Part shown: positions 53,053 through 62,931 of the stretch, in pieces
Layout of the letters: every line of letters begins with the position of its first letter
Numbering within the stretch: the first letter of the stretch is position 1
DNA from: Bacteroides acidifaciens
GTDB lineage: Bacteria; Bacteroidota; Bacteroidia; Bacteroidales; Bacteroidaceae
DNA length: 64,000 nucleotides
Assembly: GCF_903181435.1 (NCBI RefSeq)
Contig: NZ_CAEUHO010000004.1
Location: 124,001 to 188,000 of the forward strand
Direction of reading: 5' to 3'
The notes under the pieces: model-generated
Database searches by the model: none
Seen by the model: the letters and a program-made list of their open reading frames with translations, nothing else
What the model was told of the DNA's origin: nothing
Translations under genes and position numbers: made by a program

Positions 53053-54732
53053 TTATTGAACTTTTGAGTAATCGTAATCTTGTTTCTGCCAGTACATATC
53101 AAATTCAATAGAACTGGACGAAGGTGCATTCGTGTTATTATACAACTTAAAGTCAACTGTTTTTATGTGTAAAACTCCGATACGTTTTATATTATCAGCA
53201 ACATTATCGACTGATCCTTTTACATTATAATAGAATACAAGCAAAACAGCATCTACATTGGCAACCTTTTCTTCACCTACCTTAAATATATCTGGTGCCC
53301 AAACATCTGTATTAGGCGAAGCCTTTGCACTTGCAATACTAAAACCACGACAAGTTTTAGCTTCCACATCTATTGGGAAAGTAGTCTCATCAATCTTTGA
53401 TAATGTACCGTTCTTCACTTCATCAATCAGAGTTTTATAGCCTGATTTAGATGGGTCAAGCCATAAGAAAGTTAATGCCGGTGTACCATAACAATCTATT
53501 TTTCCTCCTGTCACTTGCGAACTGGAATTTGTTGTAGAATAGAAGTTTCTCAATTGTGTTTTTGAGTTTGCCGGACTATTAATCTGTAATTGCCCTGCAG
53601 AAGCTCCTGAGAAGAAAAAATAGGGATTTACTGAATTATATTCGCTCTCTGAAACCGCCGGTTTATTATTAGCAGAACAAGTAGCAGCTTTATATTTCAT
53701 AGAAACCGGATCTACTACAGTACTCCAATCACTATTTGCATAGACCAATCCCGTTTCTGGAGAGAAGAAAGAAGATAGCTGTCCCTCAATACGTCCCTGA
53801 CCATATACTTTTCTATTCTCCCAGAAATAAATGAAAGGCACTTTCACCACAAACACATCCGTCAAGGTGTGCACTTCGCGTCCGTCGAAATAGGAAATCT
53901 TCAGTACCACCGTATTATCTCCATCTACATAGTTCTCAGATGAAGGTACAACAAACTTCAATTCAGTTTCAGTCTGCAACGTAATAGTACACTCAATATC
54001 ACCTAACAGCACTTTATCAATCTTATTTAGATATGCTCCCTCCAGCACTACCATATCTCCCACGTTGGCTGGTTCAAACACAGTAGTTGTAACCTCAGGC
54101 TGATAACGTTTCACCGTTAACTTGGGTGCGGACGAACTTGACGTCTCCACTTCTTTTGTTCCATTAAAATATTTAAATGTTACAATAGCCTTGTCACTTT
54201 CCACATAAGGAACCTTTACTACTATCTCATTCTCACTTTGTGAGATGATCTCTGCCTCATTTCCTTCTGTCCCCCCTTCGGCAGTGAAAAGAACAGCACT
54301 CACCACATTCATGGAACTACCGGAAAGCAACAAATTATTGCCCATTTCAACTTCCGAGGGCATCCCGGTCTGTGAAACGACAGGAGCCGGATATTCAAGG
54401 GTAAAATCTCCTTCGGACACACCCTCACCTATCGAATTTACCAATACAATTTTACCACTGCGTGCCTGATTTGTCACTTTCAAAGACAAACGCCGGTTGG
54501 ACACTTTCTGTAGGATAACGGCTTTTCCACCACCGATAGTAGCACTTACCACATCATCCAAATATTCTCCGGTAACAACAATCTCACTACCTATGCTTCC
54601 ACTCTCGGGCGAGAAAGAAAGGATTTCCGGTGAACTAACCGCCACATCCTTCATCGATGTAGAATCACAACCACACAAAAAGAATAAACAGACAAACAAT
54701 GATGCCAGACTCCATTTTCTATATTGTTTCAT
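53053..54732 (-). CDS. IPT/TIG-domain lipoprotein (SusE/F position)
   Basis: The start at 54732 gives a proper lipoprotein signal (MKQYRKWS...LCGC). Three TIG-like beta-sandwich modules follow (about 35-115, 120-205, 210-300), each with a GS.I.V.G.YL or related pattern. A C-terminal domain (about 310-560) rich in aromatic residues has FYFWENRKVYGQGR and PALTFLWLDP. Such proteins are surface glycan-binding proteins of the SusE/F/SGBP type. It is 20 bp after susD and would bind alginate. Confidence 0.85.
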   Translation of the reverse strand: MKQYRKWSLASLFVCLFFLCGCDSTSMKDVAVSSPEILSFSPESGSIGSEIVVTGEYLDDVVSATIGGGKAVILQKVSNRRLSLKVTNQARSGKIVLVNSIGEGVSEGDFTLEYPAPVVSQTGMPSEVEMGNNLLLSGSSMNVVSAVLFTAEGGTEGNEAEIISQSENEIVVKVPYVESDKAIVTFKYFNGTKEVETSSSSAPKLTVKRYQPEVTTTVFEPANVGDMVVLEGAYLNKIDKVLLGDIECTITLQTETELKFVVPSSENYVDGDNTVVLKISYFDGREVHTLTDVFVVKVPFIYFWENRKVYGQGRIEGQLSSFFSPETGLVYANSDWSTVVDPVSMKYKAATCSANNKPAVSESEYNSVNPYFFFSGASAGQLQINSPANSKTQLRNFYSTTNSSSQVTGGKIDCYGTPALTFLWLDPSKSGYKTLIDEVKNGTLSKIDETTFPIDVEAKTCRGFSIASAKASPNTDVWAPDIFKVGEEKVANVDAVLLVFYYNVKGSVDNVADNIKRIGVLHIKTVDFKLYNNTNAPSSSSIEFDMYWQKQDYDYSKVQ

Positions 54733-54752
54733 ATTCGTAAGCATTTAAAAGA

Positions 54753-56273
54753 TTAATAACCCGTATTCTGTGCTATCTCTGGATTAATGTCAATCACACT
54801 CACCGGAATAGGCAGAAATGTTTGCCAATCTTCTATATCATTCACCGTATAAGAATATTCCGTATAAAGAAGCTCGCTGTTCAAGTAGTTGTTTACTATC
54901 TGAGTAGCGATACCCCAACGAAGAAGATCAAACCAACGCTGGTTCTCAAAAGCCAGTTCAAGCCTGCGCTCATTACGTACAGCCTTTCTAAAATCATAAA
55001 GACCAGGCAGGTCGGTCAGTGTATACGTAGAAACACCGGCACGTTCACAAACCATATTCAAATACTTCAGATTGTCTGCCGAAGGCCCCGAGATTTCATT
55101 TGTCAATTCAGCATAAAGTAAAGCAATATCAGCCACACGAATCACAGGCCAGTCACTTTCGCCATCATACTGTGTAGTTACAGGATTTACATACTTCTTA
55201 CAGTAACGGCAATTACCTTCCGTCACCCACGTCTGAGTAGTTGTATTGAAATATTTCTGGGCGATATTCACATCCAGACGTTTATCAGCTCCCGCACCTC
55301 TTTGCTCGTAAGCTGCAATAATGTTGTCAGTGGGAGTATTATAACCGGAAGAAGTACCGATAATCACATTTGCACCATTATTGACCGGAGCAAACATATT
55401 GCCGAACGGCGAACCGATACCGGCATTTCCCGAAAGGTAACGAACCGCAAAGATTATCTCCTTATTCATCTCATTGCCAATATCAAAAACCTTATCATAA
55501 GCCACAAGATCACTACCCGATTGCGGATTTCCTACAGATTCACTTTCGAGTACTTCCTTACACAGTCGGGCGGCACGGGCATATTTCTCGTCACCCGCCC
55601 GGTAGTGCGTAGCATATACTTTGGCAAGCAGCGCTTTTGCCGCGTTCAGGTCAGCACGTCCCAAGTCACCGTCCACCATCTTGCCGGGCAACAGTTCATT
55701 ATTGACAATATTCTCCAAGTCTCCTTCAATAAGCGCATATACTTCATCCACCGTAGAGCGTTGCATATCACGGGCCACTTCAGAAGGAACCTTGGAAGTA
55801 ACGATAAATACCGGTCCCCATAAACGGACCAGATTGAAATACTCCAATGAACGAAGAAAAAGTACTTCTCCCTCATATTGGTTCCGCAATGTCTCGTCCG
55901 TCACTACATCAAGGTAAGATATAACATTGTTTACCCGTGCAATTGTGGCATAACAGGCATTCCAATACGTTTCCACCCATTCGTTTTCCGGTACGATAGT
56001 ACCCTGGTCGAGCTGTTCCACCAGTCGTGTAGTATTCGAAGAAGAACCTGCAGCATACATACGTCCGTTATCCGAGCGCAATTCTGTCATGGCCCATTCG
56101 TAATACATCACATCATGCAGGGAATTATAACAACCCAGCACCAGATTATTTACCGACGAAGCATCTTTCACATACTTATCTGCCGCCACTTCCGAATAAG
56201 GATATTGATCCAAATCACAAGCGGAAAATACCATGACGACTAACAATAATCCTATATAATTTATTTTTTTCAT
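54753..56273 (-). CDS. SusD-like alginate-binding lipoprotein
   Basis: 506 residues with lipobox FSAC followed by DLDQYPYSE. SusD/RagB marks: LRSLEYFNLVRLWGPVFI, KALLAKVYATHYRAG, IRVADIALLYAELTNE and FENQRWFDLLRW. It partners the SusC importer encoded 12 bp upstream. Confidence 0.95.
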   Translation of the reverse strand: MKKINYIGLLLVVMVFSACDLDQYPYSEVAADKYVKDASSVNNLVLGCYNSLHDVMYYEWAMTELRSDNGRMYAAGSSSNTTRLVEQLDQGTIVPENEWVETYWNACYATIARVNNVISYLDVVTDETLRNQYEGEVLFLRSLEYFNLVRLWGPVFIVTSKVPSEVARDMQRSTVDEVYALIEGDLENIVNNELLPGKMVDGDLGRADLNAAKALLAKVYATHYRAGDEKYARAARLCKEVLESESVGNPQSGSDLVAYDKVFDIGNEMNKEIIFAVRYLSGNAGIGSPFGNMFAPVNNGANVIIGTSSGYNTPTDNIIAAYEQRGAGADKRLDVNIAQKYFNTTTQTWVTEGNCRYCKKYVNPVTTQYDGESDWPVIRVADIALLYAELTNEISGPSADNLKYLNMVCERAGVSTYTLTDLPGLYDFRKAVRNERRLELAFENQRWFDLLRWGIATQIVNNYLNSELLYTEYSYTVNDIEDWQTFLPIPVSVIDINPEIAQNTGY

Positions 56274-56285
56274 CGTTTTCCTCCA

Positions 56286-59200
56286 TTAAAAATTAATATC
56301 AAAACCGGCAGAAATGGTAGAAGTCAACGGGAACCCACCACGCTGATACCCCGAAATCATTGCACTGGAATAATTACCGGATGTTATACGCGACTCCGGA
56401 TTAATGCCTTTATAGCCACTTCCCCAAATATAGAGCAAGTTACTGCCCGACACATAAAAACGCACACCTGATAACTTAATCTTGCGGGCAGCAGTTGCCG
56501 GCAAGGTATATCCCACTGTAAAGTTACGCAGACAAGCATAAGAAGCATTTTGCAAAGGATAATCAGTAAGCATGAGATCATGCCCCGTTTTCACATTCTG
56601 ATAAGGCGTTTTTCCGTCACCCGGATGTTCTGCACTTACCCAACGGTTCTTTGTGTACTTCTTGTTCCACTTCTTTGTTTCATTATAATATACATCACCA
56701 TTAAGCACTGTGATGCCCTGTACACCCTGAATAAGGAATGAGATGTCGAAATCTTTAATTTGGAAAGTATTGGTGATGCCCCATGTGAAATCCGGGTAAG
56801 GAGTGCCCAACGCAACCCGGTCTTCAGGAGTCAAAGAACCGTCATTATTGGTATCGACAATGCGTATTCCCCCCGGTGCATCGTCTGAAAAATGAGGATT
56901 AGCTGCAATCTCTTCCGCACTATTCCATACACCACACGTTTTGTATCCATAGAATTGAATCAACGGCTCACCCACTTTAGCAAGATAACCCTCATTTCTT
57001 TCACCCAAAGAAATCATTTGTTGTTCACCGCCTAACTCCAATAATTTATTACGCGAAAGTGAGAAATTTATATTAGTATCCCATGAAAACTTACGGCTTT
57101 TCATATTATGCGTATCAAGCTGGATTTCCAAACCTGAGTTACGGACTTTTCCTATATTATTCCAATAGTGTGTGTAACCGGTAAACGATTGCGTCGGTTG
57201 TTCGAACAATAACGCACGTGTCACTGAATAGTAAGCATCTATCGCCAGATTGATACGGTTGTTGAAAAGTCCCAAATCCAGACCATAGTTAAACTCATCA
57301 GTCTGCTCCCATGTAATATTAGAATTAGCCAGCGAAGAAGAGATATTCGCAGAACCATTAACCAATGAACCCGTACCTTTGCCGGTCACGTAATTCGCAC
57401 TGTTCAATACCTCGAGGGCTGCATTATAACTGATACGGTTATTTCCTGTCACACCATACGATGCACGAAGTTTCAAGTTAGAAATAGCCTTGATACCCTT
57501 CATGAATTTCTCTTCACTCACGCGCCAACCCAGTGATACGGAAGGGAACCAGGCATTACGGTTTCCTTTGGAAAAGAGCGATGAACGGTCCAGACGTAGA
57601 GAGGTAGACAACAAATAGCGCCCCAGATAACTATAATTGACACGTCCCAGATAAGATTCCAATACAACATCCGGATATCTGAAAGTTCCCGTACCCGCTG
57701 TATTTCCATTACCCTCACTAGCCAACTCGTAAACGGTGGCAGCATTCAAAGTATGGATGTCATCCGTAGCAAATCCCGTCGCAGCCATAGCCACCCGCTG
57801 ATTCCGTGTCTTTTCTACAGTATATCCCAATAAAGCGTCAAGACTATGGTCTTTATTCTTTCCAAAGTCCAAATGGTAACTCAAGGTATTCTCACTCAAC
57901 AAATCAATATAAAGTGCACTGGAATAAGTAGCACGGCTTGCTTCCTTGTCTTTCGTAGCGTCCTTATTTGCATAATAATAAGAAGGGGCAAAACGAACAT
58001 TCAAGCCGTTGGATGTCTTAAACTGCAATCCTTTACAAAGATCAAGCGTGAGATACATGCTGGCCAATCCTTGCATAGTCTCGCTCCAACGGAAAGTATT
58101 AGTCATTACGCTCGCCGGATTATTATTGGCAGAGCTAAATGGAGACGATTTTTCCAATACACGGTTACCGTCGGCATCCAACAACGGATTTCCATCGGCA
58201 TCCACGGCAGTCGGTGTCATAATATTGTTAAAATGGCTACCCCTTGCAAATCCGGTATATCCGGTCAGGTCTGTGCTATATGCATTGTGATAGACCGGTA
58301 AAAAAGAGGGAGTACGATAGAAATCAATAAAGTTATTTTTCGGACGTTCCGTCTTGCTATACGTACCGGATATATTAACACCCACCATAGCTATCTTTGA
58401 GAGTTTGGTATCCACTTTAGTACGGAAATTCAGTTTGTCCAATGAATTGTTGAGCATCACTCCCTGGTCTTTAGTATAGGCCGCTGAAATAAAATATTTC
58501 GTCTCCTTACGTCCGCCCGAAACACTCATCTGCACATTCGTGATACCTGCCATATCACGCAAGCCCTCTTTCTGCCAGTCGGTAGTCCCCATCTGGCTTT
58601 CCAAATAAGCAGCCCCGCGAGCAGCACTCGGTACTTTCGGACCACCTAAGGCAGCTTCTTCTTCCAATAAACCCAACCATTCGGAAGAAGTCATCATATC
58701 ATGCAACTGATAAGCGTATTTAAACCCCTGATAGAACTTAAAAGAATATTTCGGTTTGTCCGGCGTACCGCTCTTTGTCGTCACCATAATCACTCCATTG
58801 GCAGCACGTGAACCATAAATAGCAGCCGAAGCCGCATCTTTCAAAATTTCAATAGACTTCACATCCGCAGCATTGATAGACGACAAACCACCGGATACGG
58901 GAAATCCATCTATGATAACCAACGGTTCACTATCTGCGGAAATGGAACCCGTACCGCGTACCCGGATAGAAGGAGTCACACCCACTTCCGATGTCTCATT
59001 AGAAACCGTCAATCCAGTCATAGCACCTTGCAAGGCAGTAGTGACATCACTCACCGGAGCATTAATCAATTTCTCGCCTTCCAACTTTGAAATCGAACCT
59101 GTCAAATGAGATTTCGCCTGTGTACCGTAACCGATTACCACAACATCATCCAACATCTTCGAATCTTCTTCCAACGTCACATTCACAACTGTACGTTTGC

Positions 59201-59468
59201 CAACCGCTTCCGCCTTATCAACGTAACCGATATACGAATAAACCAAAATTGTCTTGGAATTAGGAACCTTAATGGAGTATTTACCTTCAGCGTCCGTCAC
59301 AGTACCGGTAGGAACGGCAGCGTCTTTCACTGTCACCGAAGCTCCAATCAACGGACCCTGTTCATCTATCACCTTACCAGTAACTACATGCTGGGAGTAA
59401 ACGTTCAATGTCCCTACCAACAACAGGAACATCATCACGACTTTTTTTAAAATACAGGAGTTGTTCAT
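56286..59468 (-). CDS. SusC-like TonB-dependent alginate importer
   Basis: 1060 residues, signal peptide ending near VYSQ. Carboxypeptidase-regulatory-like domain (about 28-98, VVTGKVIDEQGPLIGASV), the DDVVVIGYG signature (about 107-115), a plug domain with AAIYGSRAANGVIMVTTK, and a barrel ending in TISAGFDINF. First gene of the alginate operon, downstream of a good promoter with a double operator. Confidence 0.97.
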   Translation of the reverse strand: MNNSCILKKVVMMFLLLVGTLNVYSQHVVTGKVIDEQGPLIGASVTVKDAAVPTGTVTDAEGKYSIKVPNSKTILVYSYIGYVDKAEAVGKRTVVNVTLEEDSKMLDDVVVIGYGTQAKSHLTGSISKLEGEKLINAPVSDVTTALQGAMTGLTVSNETSEVGVTPSIRVRGTGSISADSEPLVIIDGFPVSGGLSSINAADVKSIEILKDAASAAIYGSRAANGVIMVTTKSGTPDKPKYSFKFYQGFKYAYQLHDMMTSSEWLGLLEEEAALGGPKVPSAARGAAYLESQMGTTDWQKEGLRDMAGITNVQMSVSGGRKETKYFISAAYTKDQGVMLNNSLDKLNFRTKVDTKLSKIAMVGVNISGTYSKTERPKNNFIDFYRTPSFLPVYHNAYSTDLTGYTGFARGSHFNNIMTPTAVDADGNPLLDADGNRVLEKSSPFSSANNNPASVMTNTFRWSETMQGLASMYLTLDLCKGLQFKTSNGLNVRFAPSYYYANKDATKDKEASRATYSSALYIDLLSENTLSYHLDFGKNKDHSLDALLGYTVEKTRNQRVAMAATGFATDDIHTLNAATVYELASEGNGNTAGTGTFRYPDVVLESYLGRVNYSYLGRYLLSTSLRLDRSSLFSKGNRNAWFPSVSLGWRVSEEKFMKGIKAISNLKLRASYGVTGNNRISYNAALEVLNSANYVTGKGTGSLVNGSANISSSLANSNITWEQTDEFNYGLDLGLFNNRINLAIDAYYSVTRALLFEQPTQSFTGYTHYWNNIGKVRNSGLEIQLDTHNMKSRKFSWDTNINFSLSRNKLLELGGEQQMISLGERNEGYLAKVGEPLIQFYGYKTCGVWNSAEEIAANPHFSDDAPGGIRIVDTNNDGSLTPEDRVALGTPYPDFTWGITNTFQIKDFDISFLIQGVQGITVLNGDVYYNETKKWNKKYTKNRWVSAEHPGDGKTPYQNVKTGHDLMLTDYPLQNASYACLRNFTVGYTLPATAARKIKLSGVRFYVSGSNLLYIWGSGYKGINPESRITSGNYSSAMISGYQRGGFPLTSTISAGFDINF

Positions 59469-59492
59469 AGATTAGTGTTTTAATTTCTGTGA

Positions 59493-59523
59493 CAAACGTA
59501 AGGATTAAAATTGGTAAACCAAA
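59493..59523 (-). promoter_or_regulatory. Promoter of the alginate operon
   Basis: Minus strand: TTTG (59523-59520), 19-bp spacer, TACGTTTG (59500-59493), 25 bp before the susC start. The -33 box lies inside the operator palindrome. Confidence 0.8.
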
Positions 59524-59538
59524 ATTTTGGTCTACCAA
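59511..59538. promoter_or_regulatory. Double TTGGTnnACCAA operator
   Basis: TTGGTAAACCAA and TTGGTCTACCAA stand next to each other and form a 28-bp palindrome with 13 of 14 matching pairs. TTGGTnnACCAA is the core of sites used by FadR-subfamily GntR regulators such as UxuR/ExuR. It covers the -33 box, so the GntR protein encoded divergently would repress the operon until its ligand binds. Confidence 0.75.
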
Positions 59539-59709
59539 TTAATATTTATTAATAATTAGATATAAACCGCTTATAAATAACACGTTACGTGTACCTATAT
59601 ATAAAAGGACAGGAGAATATTTTTACTAGAAAGCTTTACTTTGAAAGATAATATTCGTACTTTTACAGCCGAAACGGAAAAGGTCATCTTTTTAGAATAT
59701 TTATATCTT

Positions 59710-60429
59710 ATGAAAGACGAAATCAATTCGCAACCAGTTAAGCATGTAATAGAACACATAAAAAAACAAATATCAGAACGTCAGATTTTACCGGGAGAGC
59801 GTCTCCCTTCTGAGCGTAAATTATCCGAACTTTTGAAAGTCAGTCGGTCACATGTTCGCGAGGCATTGCAGAAACTGGAATTATACGGTATTGTAAAAAC
59901 ATATCCTCAGAGTGGAACAGTGGTATCCGAATTCTCCAAAGACCAGTTGGATACTATGATTACCGATGCATTGAAAATCAGCAGATATGATTTTTCAAGC
60001 TTGGTTTATGTACGTGTACTTCTGGAAATAGAGGTCTGCAAATTATGCGCAGTAAACCGCACAGAAGAGGATTTGAAGAATATCGAAAACACGCTTGTCG
60101 AACTGGAAGAAAAGTTTGATACAGACCTTCGTGTCGAAAAAGATTTTGCCTTTCACCAGGCCATTGCGCAAGGCGGACATAATCCGGTTATCAGTTCACT
60201 CCTGCTTATTATTACTCCTGATATTTTAAAATATTATCAAAAATACAAAGTTTGTGCCGTTCCTCAAAAAACGGTTCATGCGGAACATAGGGAAATGTTA
60301 CAGAAGATAAAAGATAGGGACAAAGAAGGAATGAAAGAACTGGTGCTCCGCCACTTGGCCAATCTGATTGATTTTGCTAAAATGTCCGCGAAAGGCGATA
60401 TCCCGGAATTCGAATACGGACATATCTAA
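59710..60429 (+). CDS. GntR-family regulator, FadR subfamily
   Basis: The frame is open back to a TTG at 59641, but the ATG at 59710 fits the family start (MKDEINSQPVKHVIEHIKK), giving 239 residues. The N-terminal winged helix has LPGERLPSERKLSELLKVSRSHVREAL. The C-terminal all-helical FCD domain has the metal-binding residues spread in VRVLLEIE, DFAFHQAIA and VHAEHREML. Divergent from the alginate operon with the operator between them. The likely ligand is DEH, KDG or another alginate product, by inference. Confidence 0.92.
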   Translation: MKDEINSQPVKHVIEHIKKQISERQILPGERLPSERKLSELLKVSRSHVREALQKLELYGIVKTYPQSGTVVSEFSKDQLDTMITDALKISRYDFSSLVYVRVLLEIEVCKLCAVNRTEEDLKNIENTLVELEEKFDTDLRVEKDFAFHQAIAQGGHNPVISSLLLIITPDILKYYQKYKVCAVPQKTVHAEHREMLQKIKDRDKEGMKELVLRHLANLIDFAKMSAKGDIPEFEYGHI

Positions 60430-60452
60430 GATACGTAAAAGAATAGATTTAA

Positions 60453-60500
60453 TTAGTTGTATGCGAGAAACTATCCAGTCTCTTGCATACAACTAATTTC
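60453..60500 (+). terminator. Terminator of the GntR gene
   Basis: TTAGTTGTATGCGAGA (60453-60468) pairs with TCTTGCATACAACTAA (60481-60496) over 16 positions with one G-U pair, loop 12 nt, then TTTC. It begins 24 bp after the stop. Confidence 0.8.
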
Positions 60501-60518
60501 GTTTATACATAAAATTAA

Positions 60519-60606
60519 TCATCTGACTATAGTTATTCTTTCGTCTGACTATAGTTAGACGAAAAGTCAACAGTAGTCAGACGAAAGTTCAACTATAGTC
60601 AGACGA
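60519..60606. repeat. Array of four 22-bp palindromic units (CTATAG core)
   Basis: Four units of exactly 22 bp, centred on CTATAG, CTATAG, CAGTAG and CTATAG at 60527, 60549, 60571 and 60593. Unit 2 (TCGTCTGACTATAGTTAGAC plus GA) is self-complementary but for one mismatched pair. The left half of unit 2 and the right half of unit 4 are exact complements. It has the same period as the array at 48385 but another sequence, and lies between convergent genes. Confidence 0.85.
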
Positions 60607-60678
60607 ATAAATTTATTCGATTGAAGAGTTAGTTTTGTGCATACGGAAGGCTAATTGGTAGCAAACTGGCTATTAATC

Positions 60679-61473
60679 TTATTTGATAAGATAAGTAGCC
60701 ACTACCGGATAATGGTCTGATTCCTTATCCGCCCAATAACAAACATTATACGCCTTTACCGTAAAAGCCTCGTTTGGCGCATAAATCAACCAGTCACATG
60801 CGTAAGCCGGACTTGGAACGGGTACTGTCCATGGAGCACCATCACTCAAACAATTTACGGTGAAATACTTTTGAAAAGCAGCCATGGTAGCAGAACCACG
60901 GCGGGAATTCAAATCTCCCCCCAAGATAACAGGTTTATCCAGTTGCTCCACACACGCAAGAATTTCATCAACCTGTTTCAGACGGGTAGCATCTTCGTAT
61001 TTATGGTCCAGATGTGTCGTAGCGAAATAGAATTCTTTGCCTTCCTTCGCAACTTTCACATAGCCGAAAGAACGGACATAATCGCCTTCTTTCAGTACAC
61101 TCAACTTAAAACTCTTTTCCTCGGAAACCGGATATTTGGAAAGAATCACATTTCCGTAATCTCCGCCAGTCGGAATATCGAGCGCATGGGCAAAATAATA
61201 ATATTTCATTCCCGTTAGTTCCGACAGTTTTTTCGGAGTATCCCAAGGGTTAATCTCCGTGTTTCTTTCTATTTCCTGGAGTGAAACGATATCCGGGTTC
61301 TCTTTCTTAATGACTTCGGCAATCTTATCAAGTCCTTGTTTACGACCGCTATACGTGTTGTAAGTCATGGCTTTTACTGTGACCTCTTTCGGTTTTTTCA
61401 CAGGTTTCTGTGCCATTGAAGGTTGTAACAAACAACACAATAGAAACAATGAAATGCATATTCTAAAATTCAT
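60679..61473 (-). CDS. Secreted endonuclease/exonuclease/phosphatase-family protein
   Basis: 264 residues with signal peptide ending SMAQ. EEP fold marks: VKAMTYNTYSG, IVSLQEIERNT with the metal-binding Glu, HLDHKYEDATRLKQ, GGDLNSRRGS with the Asp-Leu-Asn pair, and ESDHYPVVA with the terminal Asp-His. Such enzymes split phosphodiesters or phosphomonoesters. In PULs they may remove phosphate or sphingo-/glycan-linked phosphate. Homologous to the protein encoded at 62932-63765. Confidence 0.9.
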   Translation of the reverse strand: MNFRICISLFLLCCLLQPSMAQKPVKKPKEVTVKAMTYNTYSGRKQGLDKIAEVIKKENPDIVSLQEIERNTEINPWDTPKKLSELTGMKYYYFAHALDIPTGGDYGNVILSKYPVSEEKSFKLSVLKEGDYVRSFGYVKVAKEGKEFYFATTHLDHKYEDATRLKQVDEILACVEQLDKPVILGGDLNSRRGSATMAAFQKYFTVNCLSDGAPWTVPVPSPAYACDWLIYAPNEAFTVKAYNVCYWADKESDHYPVVATYLIK

Positions 61474-61534
61474 ATACGACCAATTAATAAGTAAATGTTA
61501 TCCTGAAAAACAATCTTTCCTACCTGATATAAAA

Positions 61535-62914
61535 TTAATCCTTTTCTATCTTACGAATCTTATGATTCCAATAATCTGAAACGTACAATGCTCCGTCCGG
61601 ACCAAACTGCACACCTTCCGGATGGTTGAATTGCGCTTTATCCAACGGGCCGTCCGTCGTACCGGAAGTGCCCGTACCTGTGTAATTTATCAACATGCCG
61701 TCAGGGGTGATTTTCGCTATACGATGTTTTTTACGGACTGCTACATAAATATTTCCCTCTTCATCCAAATCCATCTGACAAGGCTCTTCCAGTTTGGCTT
61801 CATTTCCCTGACCTTCTGTAAAACCTGCTTTCTCATACTGCCCTACCCAGACATGGAGATTAGAAAATTCGCCTGTCGATATATCATAATCCCCTTTATA
61901 AATCACATCTTTTTCCTGTGAACTCATATACACGGTAGTCCCTGCCTTGTCAAAAAGGATACAGCGGATTTTCACTTTTGACGCATTTTTACCTTCTGCA
62001 TCGGGAAGTTGCACACCGGTTGCCACCATCGTATTCTGCTCCGGGTCATATTTGTAAATCATGGCATTTCCATGAGCTACGGAGAAAACCTCTCCCGTGA
62101 CAGGATGCACACCTACATTAGTGACGCCATTCCCCAAAGAAGGAGTGATTGACCATATTGCAGACAGATTAGCAGCATCATACTGATGCGTAACATTGTT
62201 CCATGGCATCGTTGCAATATGTGCATTGCCCGTAGCGTTGGCATCATTGGATAAGAATAAAGTATTGCCATCCGATGAGAAAGCGACATTCATCATCCTG
62301 AATACAGTTCCACCGGTTCCATCTCCGCGTAAGAAAGTAGCGACCTGATTGTTTTTCGCGATACGGATATCACGGTCATCATCTTCCACGATATACAAAG
62401 CACCTTCCTTGTCGAAAGCGATAGAACCCGGTTTCCAAAGAACCGCTTCCATGAGGGTCCCCTCTTTCTTCTCCGTTTTTGCGGAAGGAACATAACTGCC
62501 GATATAAGTACTTACAATAGGAGACTGAGAATACTCAAACTCCGTTTTATATGTCAGTTCCTGCGCAGCTTCTCCCTGACCGAGATACACTTTCACCGGA
62601 CCGGAGCCGGAACCCCTCTGCACATTGGCAGTAATAATATTCCCCAACGCACCCGTCACTTCGGCATCCACCCCGTTGACTGTCACGCGGATATTATCCA
62701 AATCCGTGCCGAAATGCGTACCGTATAAAGTCAGGCTTGTAGACTTCCCGCCGGCTGTCGGCGTGTACATAGTGATTTTGGGAGTAGCTTCGCCCTCGCC
62801 GATTTCAGGTGTCATATCCTGCCGGTTCTCATCCTCGCATGCGACAAAGCCGATTGACGCAAACATCAGAGAATAGATAGAAAACCGTTTCAAATGATGT
62901 ATCAATGTTTTCAT
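61535..62914 (-). CDS. TIG and NHL-repeat lipoprotein
   Basis: 459 residues with lipobox FVAC. One IPT/TIG domain (about 42-125, ITMYTPTAGGKSTSLTLYGTHF), then an NHL-type beta-propeller (about 150-455) with repeats such as GSIAFDKEGALYIVEDDDRDIRI, EPCQMDLDEEGNIYVAV and HPEGVQFGPDGALYVSDYWNHKI. Common surface protein of Bacteroides PULs, thought to bind glycans. Between two EEP genes. Confidence 0.9.
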   Translation of the reverse strand: MKTLIHHLKRFSIYSLMFASIGFVACEDENRQDMTPEIGEGEATPKITMYTPTAGGKSTSLTLYGTHFGTDLDNIRVTVNGVDAEVTGALGNIITANVQRGSGSGPVKVYLGQGEAAQELTYKTEFEYSQSPIVSTYIGSYVPSAKTEKKEGTLMEAVLWKPGSIAFDKEGALYIVEDDDRDIRIAKNNQVATFLRGDGTGGTVFRMMNVAFSSDGNTLFLSNDANATGNAHIATMPWNNVTHQYDAANLSAIWSITPSLGNGVTNVGVHPVTGEVFSVAHGNAMIYKYDPEQNTMVATGVQLPDAEGKNASKVKIRCILFDKAGTTVYMSSQEKDVIYKGDYDISTGEFSNLHVWVGQYEKAGFTEGQGNEAKLEEPCQMDLDEEGNIYVAVRKKHRIAKITPDGMLINYTGTGTSGTTDGPLDKAQFNHPEGVQFGPDGALYVSDYWNHKIRKIEKD

Positions 62915-62931
62915 GTTTCTGTCTTTTTAGG

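Noticed and set aside
59641..59709. TTG start for the GntR regulator
   Set aside because: The 23 extra residues do not fit the FadR-family N terminus and a TTACTTTG box like a -7 element overlaps the TTG; the ATG at 59710 is better.
60519..60606. CRISPR array
   Set aside because: No spacers between units, palindromic units, no cas genes in the window.
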